Assembly: GCA_037445115.1 (NCBI GenBank)
Contig: JBBILC010000053.1
Coordinates: 1 to 30,625, forward strand
Reading direction: 5' to 3'
DNA: 30,625 nt
DNA from: Trichothermofontia sp037445115
Lineage (GTDB): Bacteria > Cyanobacteriota > Cyanobacteriia > B231
The notes under the pieces were generated by a model, which was not told where the DNA came from, ran no database searches, and saw nothing but the letters and a program-made list of their open reading frames with translations. A program made the position numbers and the translations under genes. Shown here one piece after another: positions 25,601 through 30,625 of the stretch; the stretch's first letter is position 1, and each line of letters opens with the position of its first letter.

Positions 25601-25863
25601 CCACCGCGTAGGACATCGCTCCCTTTGCCGCCGTAGAGGGTATCGTTATCTAAATCTCCCCGCAAGAAATCATTGCCAAGATTACCGAAAACAAGGTCAT
25701 TGCCCTTGCCACCCCAGACGCGATCGTTATCCTTACCGGCGTAGATGCGATCGTTGCCTTGTAGCCCAAAGAGGGCATCGGCACCTGCTAAGCCAAATAT
25801 GAAGTCGTCAGTACTAAATGCCAGCAAAACATCGGCACCGGGCGTACCTAGCAAGTTAGCCAT
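22672..25863 (-). CDS. Large surface protein: RTX repeats, Pro/Asn/Gly linker, DUF11, Ig-like and parallel beta-helix domains
   Basis: 1063 aa. Residues about 24-122: eleven glycine-rich nonapeptides (GGKGNDLVF, GNLGNDFLR, GGKGSDVLR type), a calcium-binding RTX beta-roll placed at the N-terminus. Residues about 222-300: low-complexity linker of NPG/GNP units. About 302-425: DUF11/CARDB-like domain (ADPVNVGDSFNYILTVQNLG). About 430-640: two cadherin/Ig-like tandem domains (DAVDDPTP..., DAVDDAFTSLGNVG...). About 645-1000: parallel beta-helix repeats with Asn/Gly ladders (NGITLGQNNTIRGVNVGNAS, NGITVGTNSSVDV). No signal peptide; RTX proteins usually leave by type I secretion with a C-terminal signal, which is not obvious here (end: SYGAGPLIVP). 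Predicted extracellular, possibly adhesin-like. No secretion genes nearby. Confidence 0.88.
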   Translation of the reverse strand: MANLLGTPGADVLLAFSTDDFIFGLAGADALFGLQGNDRIYAGKDNDRVWGGKGNDLVFGNLGNDFLRGDLDNDTLYGGKGSDVLRGGKGADVLLGDRGNDVLFGDLGPDSLTGGPGADKFILARVSGQATATTGGPNLLDADVVDDFENGTDYIGLAGGLRFQDLDFIQITSELDPSGRFNGDTVIRDLVTGEFLAILQGINPAQLSGQDFTTNLEPIPEVAIDNPAPGNNPGGTPGNPSDGTPGNNPGGNPGTPPDDTPDNNPGNPPGGGNPGNNPGNPPGVGNPPGVGNPSPPLPPIDLIIGKTDSADPVNVGDSFNYILTVQNLGTATASGITVADSLPTGIDPNGTPTATNGFTATIAGNTVTFTGGVLNGGASAILTIPVIATTAGIKDNTAIVDPANAIAETNETNNQATATTTVELLVAPDAVDDPTPALPADSTPANNLFHIALNGTLSTSITSNDTIGNPQATGTFGNVVLAGGAPIAGTVTDNAFGDSVVLPGGSPLAVITVAAGGTLDFTPPTDFTGLLTFDYRLTNSEGSDDATVTIAVGERPDAVDDAFTSLGNVGITVPATNGVLSNDAGDQLSLLGFGASLATADVNSPGNTITLASGSTVLLNADGSFAYDPAPGFAGNESFFYTIANGFGPETAEVVLTINDRLWFINDNAPSSANLGTLSDPFTSLAAFNAVNGTGGNNPGAGDDIFLHSGSVLNYANGITLLNNQTLTGQGAAGSSLANLLGLTLPTFSNPLPAINGTSPFINNAAGNGITLGQNNTIRGVNVGNASGWGISGGAVGTLTIVDMSMQNTIGNGLRVTTGGTVTIQGTTNKIVANQGAAIDLTNVVADITLSTVTSTKSADDGIDLDNVSGRLTVTGATTITDPVDNGITVGTNSSVDVTFNTLGITNAGRNGIQLEYHTGTFLVTSGNISNVGALGAGVAIGGGNGDFTYNGNITIGAGDGLLLLIAGRTGGAITFANGSLISLNAQGIPLNPPTPALPTVGAYLGSVPFLGLGLNTAGSTTIASLGIVYATGTKNEVYYPLSPGYALTLNSTSYGAGPLIVP

Positions 25864-25951
25864 GCGTGTTTAGGGTCCTTAATAACAATGAGATCAAAGC
25901 TCGGAGGAGAGTTTGATGAGAGTTTAGGGTTATGGGCGGTTATCTGAATGG

Positions 25952-26049
25952 CAGGCCAGAGGTTCGCAATGGCGGGCCAGAGGCCCACCCCACCAAAATA
26001 TGCATCAGGCCAGAGGTTCGCAATGGCAGGCCAGAGGCCCACCCCACCA
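25952..26049. repeat. Two 44-bp direct repeats
   Basis: Units at 25952-25995 and 26006-26049 differ at one base (G/A) and are separated by AAATATGCAT. Each holds GGCCAGAGGTTCGCAATGGC followed by GGCCAGAGGCCCACCCCACC. A half unit (CAGGCGAGAGGCCCACCCCA) recurs at 27899-27918. They match the style of dispersed cyanobacterial intergenic repeats. They sit 90-190 bp upstream of the RTX protein start. Confidence 0.8.
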
Positions 26050-26244
26050 GAAAACCAAAGGGGAAGATCAGGTTAGCCATGTTAGTTGTGAGTCGATCGC
26101 AATGACCGGTCACTTCTCTAGCCGCTAGGCAAGCCTTAGGGACAAATTAGGCTTAAAAAACTGTGCGGGCTGGCCCAGAATAGGGCAATTTGAACTTTCG
26201 CTAATTATGACGGATTAATCCGTGATCGCGTAAATTGGGTCCAA

Positions 26245-26308
26245 CAAGCCTTGCGAACAAGGGGCTTAAGCCCCTTGCTTGTACCTCACCGAGTATGGAA
26301 GTGCTGTA
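26245..26308 (-). mobile_element. Palindromic MITE-like element, copy D (truncated)
   Basis: 64 bp of the 95-bp unit in the orientation of copy A. The right end (GTATGGAAGTGCTGTA) and central palindrome are intact; the CTCTCTAATGAAGT end is missing and replaced by unrelated sequence. It starts five bases downstream of the GMC oxidoreductase stop codon. Confidence 0.8.
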
Positions 26309-26313
26309 TCAAC

Positions 26314-27843
26314 CTAATGGGTACTGTTTTTGATCAAATCTGCTGCTTTTTCCGCGATCATCATTGTGGGGGCATGGGTGTTGCCAGTGGGAATAGTGGG
26401 CATGATCGAAGCATCGGCAACCCGTAGGCCCGTAACTCCCCGCACCCGCAATTGATCATCCACCACCGCCAGAGGATCATTCCCCATTTTGCAGGTGCCG
26501 ACTGAGTGCCAAAACGCCTCACTGACCTGCCGAACATAGGTCGCGATCGCGTCATCACTCACCACCGCTGCACCGGGTGCAATTTCCTCACCTCGGAACG
26601 GATCGAAAGCCCCCGCCTGTAATAGTTCGCGAGTCCGTTTCACCCCTGTTACTAAGGCATCCACATCCGCCTGCTGCTGGAGATAGTTCACCAAAATGCG
26701 GGGCGGAGCCAAGGGATCAGCCGATCGCAGTTGCAAGTGACCCCGGCTCTTGGGATCAACGAGACCCGTCAAGACCGTAAAACCCTGGGCATTTTCGCGG
26801 GCAAAGGCTGGATTCACAAAGATTACGGGCAGGAAGACGAGTTGTAGATCCGGGGCCGCATCCGTCCGGTTCTGACTATGCAGGAATAGACCCGCTTCTC
26901 CTAGGTTGCTATCGGGGGCCGGGGGAGGCACGTCCTGCGTGGCTTGATATCCCACAGAAACAAGCAAATGATCATGCAAATTCTGGCCCACACCGGGTAA
27001 GTCTACCTTCACCGGAATTTCTAGGGCACGCAGTTGATCGGCGGGACCAATCCCCGACAGGAGTAGCAATTTCGGCGAATCAAAAACCCCTGCTGTGAGA
27101 ATGACTTCGCGATCGGTAGTCACTTCCTGCATCACGCCATTTTGTTGATAGGCCACCCCTGAAACGCGATCGCCACTAAACAGCAGGTGGGTTGCCTGGG
27201 CACCCGTGGCAATGGTCAAATTCGGGCGATCGCGAATCGGATCAAGGAAGGCCGTCGCGCAACTGTGCCGTTTACCCTCTTTCGTATTGAGGGGGTAAAA
27301 CCCGGCCCCCAGTTGACTTTCCCCATTGAAATCCGGATTTCGGGGATACCCCAGACTGACTGCGGCATCAATAAAACAGTTGGACAGGGGGTGGGGGGCT
27401 GACAGCGCCGATACCGCCAGAGAACCCTCGGTGCCATGAAATTTTGACGCTTCCCCTTGGTAGTTTTCCGACTTTCGGAAATAGGGCAACACATCCTCAT
27501 AGCCCCAACCGGCATTCCCTGCTGCCTGCCAACCATCGTAGTTTTTGGCATTAGCCCGGATATAGATCATGGCGTTAATGGCACTGGTCCCCCCCAGCAC
27601 CTTGCCCCGCGCCTGCCGCAGTTGGCGATTCGCCAGACCCGGTTCAACTTCCGTCATATATTGCCAGTCGATCTCCGAGCCGAGTAGGGTCACCCAAGCA
27701 GGCGGAATCTGAATTTCGGGTTTTGTATCGCGATCGCCCGCTTCCAACAGCAACACGGTTACATTTGGGTCTGCCGTCAGGCGATTGGCTAACACACACC
27801 CGGCTGAACCAGCCCCAATGACCACATAATCATAGGTTGTCAT
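26314..27843 (-). CDS. GMC-family FAD oxidoreductase (choline/alcohol dehydrogenase-like)
   Basis: 509 aa. N-terminal FAD-binding Rossmann motif 'YDYVVIGAGSAGCVLANRL' with LLLEAGD, then GMC signature 1 'RGKVLGGTSAINAMIYIR' (about 80-100) and signature 2 'GVFDSPKLLLLSGIGP' (about 252-267). Catalytic His in 'EAFWHSVGTCKMG' and the C-terminal 'PTGNTHAPTMMIAEKAADLI'. It oxidises a primary alcohol or aldehyde of unknown identity; choline, glucose or other alcohols are possible. Length is at the short end of the BetA group (about 550). Soluble. It lies downstream of an HOD-like hydrolase on the same strand, 316 bp apart with a hairpin-repeat array between, so probably transcribed separately. Confidence 0.9.
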   Translation of the reverse strand: MTTYDYVVIGAGSAGCVLANRLTADPNVTVLLLEAGDRDTKPEIQIPPAWVTLLGSEIDWQYMTEVEPGLANRQLRQARGKVLGGTSAINAMIYIRANAKNYDGWQAAGNAGWGYEDVLPYFRKSENYQGEASKFHGTEGSLAVSALSAPHPLSNCFIDAAVSLGYPRNPDFNGESQLGAGFYPLNTKEGKRHSCATAFLDPIRDRPNLTIATGAQATHLLFSGDRVSGVAYQQNGVMQEVTTDREVILTAGVFDSPKLLLLSGIGPADQLRALEIPVKVDLPGVGQNLHDHLLVSVGYQATQDVPPPAPDSNLGEAGLFLHSQNRTDAAPDLQLVFLPVIFVNPAFARENAQGFTVLTGLVDPKSRGHLQLRSADPLAPPRILVNYLQQQADVDALVTGVKRTRELLQAGAFDPFRGEEIAPGAAVVSDDAIATYVRQVSEAFWHSVGTCKMGNDPLAVVDDQLRVRGVTGLRVADASIMPTIPTGNTHAPTMMIAEKAADLIKNSTH

Positions 27844-28159
27844 ACTTACTTCCCGGCTATGCCGTCAATACTGTTTTAATTGTGTGCTGGGTTAAGGGCA
27901 GGCGAGAGGCCCACCCCACAAGTGTCTAAAAGCTATTAAAAAAGGGGAGATTGCGGCAAACCCGCAACTACAAACAACGCAAGATCAGCTAAGTTCGTCG
28001 TAACGACTTTAGTCGTCCAACCACCGCTTCTCAAAAGATCAGCTAAGTTCGTAGTAACGACTTTAGTCGTCCAACCACCGCTTCTCAAAAGATCAGCTAA
28101 GTTCGTAGTAACGACTTTAGTCGTCCAATCACCCGTCTTTGGACTTTTCAAACAGCTTC
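27844..28159. other. Intergenic region with 54-bp hairpin repeat array
   Basis: 316 bp between the hydrolase and oxidoreductase genes, half of it occupied by the tandem array at 27981-28142. Adjacent to it is TTGCGGCAAACCCGCAACTA (27952-27971), which has the style of a common cyanobacterial intergenic repeat. Confidence 0.5.
27981..28142. repeat. Three tandem 54-bp hairpin repeats
   Basis: Units start at 27981, 28035 and 28089; units 1 and 2 differ at one base and unit 3 diverges in its last part. Each contains ACGACT-TT-AGTCGT (28003-28016, 28057-28070, 28111-28124), a perfect hairpin. Because 54 is a multiple of three, a minus-strand frame (28151-27936) is open with an 18-residue period (GGWTTKVVTTNLADLLRS). 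No unique spacers, so not CRISPR. Confidence 0.9.
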
Positions 28160-28954
28160 TTAGGCCGTCACAAATTGTTCAATCACCGCAGCAATTTCAT
28201 CCGCCACTTCCAGAGTCGGGAAATGGGAATGGGCCGCTAATCGGTAGACATGGAACCAGGGATTCCCCGTCGCAAAGTCGAGTTGGGCTTGCAAATACTC
28301 CTGCTCCGGTGGCTGCGAGTAGATATGCAAAGCCGGGATGTTGGGACTCATACTACTGAGGGCCTGGAGGGGATAACCCCCAACGGCATAGTTGGAGCCG
28401 ATCACCCGACCCGATCGCAGCCAGGTATCTGCCCCATAGCTTGCCATTTCCTCTCGGACAAAGCTGATGACCTCCGGGTTATCAACCCCTTCCAGCCAGA
28501 TATCGAACAGGGTCGCCCGTGCTTGTTCCCAGGTCTCTGGTGTGCCCAGGGCATGGACCAGATCCATATAGGGTTGGGGGGGCGGCAGGATCGGCCAATC
28601 CGTATTAATCACCTTGGGGACGCGATCGCCCAGGATGCGGCGTAGTTCGACCGTAATCCAACCGGAATGGGAAGCGGAAACGGGGATAACCTGCTGGACC
28701 CCACTGGCTTCAATCACGGCGAGGGCATCTTTAATTAACCCTTCCGCGCCAAAATCGTCCTTGGGAACTTCCGATTGGCCATGTCCTCGCCAGTCGAGGG
28801 CTAAGGTCCGTCGATGTTCCGCACATTTGGGTAAAAGATGCCGATAGAGGGAATGGCTCATGCACCAGGCCGTCATCAAAAGCAGGGCCGGTTCGCCTTG
28901 CCCCATATCCTCGTAGTAGATCTGGATTCCATCGCTCGTGGTTGCTGTTGGCAT
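28160..28954 (-). CDS. Alpha/beta hydrolase resembling cofactor-free 2,4-dioxygenases (HOD/QDO-like)
   Basis: 264 aa, cytoplasmic. Compared from memory with Arthrobacter HOD (1H-3-hydroxy-4-oxoquinaldine 2,4-dioxygenase), conserved blocks occur along the whole length: 'TAWCMSHSLYRHLLP', 'DWRGHGQSE', the nucleophile elbow 'PVSASHSGWITVELRR', 'NTDWPILPPPQPYMDLV', 'LFDIWLEG...EEMASYGADTWLRSGRVIG', 'IYSQPPEQEYLQAQLDFATGNPWFHVYRLAAHSHFPTLEVADE'. The Ser, Asp and terminal His (SHFP) positions are kept; the residue before the Ser is Ala instead of His. HOD-type enzymes open N-heteroaromatic rings with O2 without cofactor, including quinolone signals. Whether this one is a dioxygenase or an esterase is not settled. 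Confidence 0.8.
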   Translation of the reverse strand: MPTATTSDGIQIYYEDMGQGEPALLLMTAWCMSHSLYRHLLPKCAEHRRTLALDWRGHGQSEVPKDDFGAEGLIKDALAVIEASGVQQVIPVSASHSGWITVELRRILGDRVPKVINTDWPILPPPQPYMDLVHALGTPETWEQARATLFDIWLEGVDNPEVISFVREEMASYGADTWLRSGRVIGSNYAVGGYPLQALSSMSPNIPALHIYSQPPEQEYLQAQLDFATGNPWFHVYRLAAHSHFPTLEVADEIAAVIEQFVTA

Positions 28955-29110
28955 TGGTTTTTCCTGTGGGTGCTAAGGGCTTTAATCAATTCGATTTAAT
29001 CAGCTATGGGGTGCCACAATTATTTAGCAATGATTGAGATTCCCTGCCTATCTTGAAATTATCGTTCAATCTAATCTCGATCGTGGATCAACGGCAACGG
29101 TTTCCCCGCC

Positions 29111-30388
29111 TCAGAACCGGAAGCGCATCCCCAAATAGGGGCCGTGGGAAACCAGATCAGCCCCAAACTCATCATCACCACTACCGGTACTGTACTTCAG
29201 TTGCCCAACCCGATAGCCCAACAGGAGGGACGTATTGCCGGAAAACATCCAGTCAATGCCGCCTTGCACTGCCCAGGTTAAGGTTAAACCGTCAATGCCA
29301 AATCCAGAGATATCGCCGCGCAGTCCGGCAGCAAGTTTCTCCGATAGATTCCAACGGATGCGACTACTGAGGAGGGGTTCAACCACGGTGGTGGTTTTAC
29401 GCTTTTCAAAATCCCGCTGAATGTCTAAATTCCGCCGCAGATTCAAGTCAGCATCGAGGTCAAGTTCTTGTTGGAGGTTTTGTACCCGCAACCCCGCGAT
29501 CACATCAATAAGAACGGGACCGAGGCCAAATTCTGTCTCTGCCTGGGGATTCTTAATACCAAAGCGATAACCAGCCCCGAAGTCAAAGCGGGTGAACTGG
29601 GCTTGCACGTCAGTATCAATATCTAGCTGGCGATTCTCATTGCGCAAAGGTAATGACACCTCGCTGTTAGCACTCACACTGCTATAGGAGGTATCAAAGA
29701 TAAAGCCAACGGGACCGCGCCAACCTTCAAACCGCCCAAAGAAAGCCATATCAAGGCTCTCAAGAATATCACCCAGATCGACACTGACATCGGCAGTCCG
29801 ACCGCGTGCCGTGACATCCCCATTAACCCCGATCGGGACCAAGCCATAGGGTTCAAAGGAAAATTGCCAACGGGGGCTGGTCGATGCAGGGGGGGCATCG
29901 GCGTCTGGGTCAGTCAGAGCGTCGGTTGGCTCAGCCGTTGGCTCAGGGCTTGGATCGGCGGTCTGCTCAGTTATGAAATCGGCTGACTCATCGGTCGTTT
30001 CCGAGGCCGTATCCCCATCAGCTTGCGCGATCGCCCAGGCAGCGGTAGCGGGTGAAGGGGATGACGCTAGGGGGAGTTTGGTCGTCGTGAGCGGTGATAG
30101 GGGCATTGTTGCCGGAGCCACGATCGTTGGGATTGGGATTGGGGTCGTCGCGATCGCGGTGGCAGGGTTAGGGCGCGGCGCGGGAGAAGCTGGGGCTGAT
30201 TCCAGGGTAGCGGTTGGGTCGGTGGCCGTCAGTTCCGAGAGGGCAGTAAAGGCCGGGGCGATCGCGGCGGGGGTACTGACGGGTTGGGGGGTAGCTGTGG
30301 GGTCTGGTCCTTCTGTCGCCAACGTTGGTGCGATCGCGAGCGAACTTACCAGGCCAGAGGTTAAAAGAACAGATTTTAAGGGTTTCAT
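29111..30388 (-). CDS. Outer-membrane beta-barrel-like protein with long Pro/Thr/Ala spacer
   Basis: 425 aa from ATG 30388 (MKPLKSVLLTSGLVSSLAIA), giving a clear signal peptide cleaved near PTLA/TEG; the frame is open 17 codons further but that would hide the signal. Residues about 25-170 are low complexity (TPQPVSTPAAIAPA, ADPSPEPTAEPTDALTDPDADAP). From about 172 amphipathic beta strands alternate with turns ('RWQFSFEPYGLVPIGVNGDV', 'FDFGAGYRFGI', 'LLLGYRVGQLKYSTG', 'HGPYLGMRFRF'), ending in Phe, the usual last residue of outer-membrane barrels. The domain resembles outer-membrane-like porin or autotransporter barrels of about 250 residues, but no family is assigned. GGAAG precedes the ATG. 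Confidence 0.8.
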   Translation of the reverse strand: MKPLKSVLLTSGLVSSLAIAPTLATEGPDPTATPQPVSTPAAIAPAFTALSELTATDPTATLESAPASPAPRPNPATAIATTPIPIPTIVAPATMPLSPLTTTKLPLASSPSPATAAWAIAQADGDTASETTDESADFITEQTADPSPEPTAEPTDALTDPDADAPPASTSPRWQFSFEPYGLVPIGVNGDVTARGRTADVSVDLGDILESLDMAFFGRFEGWRGPVGFIFDTSYSSVSANSEVSLPLRNENRQLDIDTDVQAQFTRFDFGAGYRFGIKNPQAETEFGLGPVLIDVIAGLRVQNLQQELDLDADLNLRRNLDIQRDFEKRKTTTVVEPLLSSRIRWNLSEKLAAGLRGDISGFGIDGLTLTWAVQGGIDWMFSGNTSLLLGYRVGQLKYSTGSGDDEFGADLVSHGPYLGMRFRF

Positions 30389-30573
30389 AGCAAGCTTCCA
30401 ATTGTCTAAATTAAGCGTAGTTGGCTTCGTGAGTATCACATCAGCGATCGGTCAGGGTAGGTCTTGATATTTGGCTTAAACTCGTGGTTATACCTGAGTT
30501 TTAGTCTAACCAAAGAAGGCTTTTTTGAGACTACCTGGGCCAAAATAGTGATCTAAATAGACTAGGCAATTAT

Positions 30574-30625
30574 CAGAAGTGTTGAATGATAGGAAATGTG
30601 TTAAAAAATAGCCTCTAATCGTGTA
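30574..30625. repeat. 52-bp terminal inverted repeat, right copy
   Basis: Exact inverted copy of bases 1-52. It begins right after ...AGGCAATTAT with CAGAAGTG. The stretch 30389-30573 before it has no gene apart from the leader of the barrel protein. Confidence 0.85.

Larger units (their letters stand above)
25864..26313. other. Intergenic region with direct repeats and element D
   Basis: It contains two 44-bp direct repeats (25952-26049) and the truncated palindromic element D (26245-26308). A minus-strand frame through the repeats (25848-26042) is repeat translation, not a gene. Confidence 0.5.

Noticed and set aside
25848..26042. 64-aa minus-strand frame with repeated GLWPAIANLWP
   Set aside because: It is the translation of the 44-bp direct repeats and ends inside the RTX protein start; no ribosome site and no family resemblance.
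27981..28142. CRISPR array
   Set aside because: The repeats are directly adjacent with no variable spacers, and no cas genes are present.
27936..28151. 71-aa minus-strand frame of 18-residue repeats
   Set aside because: It follows the tandem hairpin repeats exactly. An open frame is expected from the period of 54, so it is kept only as a finding about the repeat.
1..30625. Circular plasmid or phage genome
   Set aside because: The end repeats are inverted, not direct, and the gene content is chromosomal (fumC, hrcA, psb34).

Overview
The window reads as cyanobacterial chromosome. The HIP1 octamer GCGATCGC recurs throughout. The gene content is also typical: psb34, a PucC-family transporter, a CHASE2 nucleotide cyclase next to a DUF928 protein, hrcA, a PEP-CTERM protein, an N-terminal calcium-repeat surface protein and a large PAS/GAF histidine kinase. 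Base composition is moderately GC-rich except for the glycosyltransferase gene near 17-19 kb. No rRNA, tRNA or CRISPR was found. I do not assign a genus.

Layout. 1-2.3 kb: the two window ends carry the same 52-bp sequence in inverted orientation. The left copy cuts off the 5' part of a CHASE2 cyclase gene, which is followed by DUF928. 2.3-2.7 kb: coding debris. 2.7-6.7 kb: a serine hydrolase (beta-lactamase fold), then on the minus strand a GNAT acetyltransferase, psb34 (56 aa) with an HLR1-like site, a TPR-like gene carrying a palindromic element in frame, a two-helix membrane protein, and a topoisomerase TOPRIM remnant. 6.8-10.5 kb: a multi-PAS/GAF histidine kinase whose first GAF looks like a DXCF cyanobacteriochrome. 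10.5-14.6 kb: a Fur-box-like site, then a PucC-family transporter, an inositol-monophosphatase-family protein and hrcA on the plus strand. 14.7-19.2 kb (minus): an XDP2-like PEP-CTERM protein, a HEAT-repeat protein, a 53-aa membrane protein, and a glycosyltransferase-TPR-propeller fusion. 19.6-21.1 kb: fumC. 21.2-25.9 kb (minus): a CNNM/CBS membrane protein and a 1063-aa RTX/DUF11/beta-helix protein. 26.3-30.4 kb (minus): a GMC oxidoreductase, an alpha/beta hydrolase resembling cofactor-free quinolone dioxygenases (HOD/QDO), and an outer-membrane-barrel-like protein.

The most striking signal is a 95-bp palindromic repeat family, TA-CAGC...GCTG-TA, with four copies (one truncated). It behaves like a TA-targeting MITE. 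One copy sits inside the TPR-like reading frame. Removing the element plus one TA (93 nt, 31 codons) restores a continuous TPR-like sequence, so the element has been inserted as a translated peptide, as described for Rickettsia palindromic elements. A second copy provides the last codons and stop of the glycosyltransferase. A third lies five bases beyond the GMC oxidoreductase stop.

Functionally this is a mixed housekeeping, light/stress-sensing and cell-surface region, not one operon. Most genes stand alone with their own intergenic regions. Regulation visible in sequence: the HLR1-like site at psb34, the Fur-box-like site before the PucC-family gene, and several short perfect inverted repeats.
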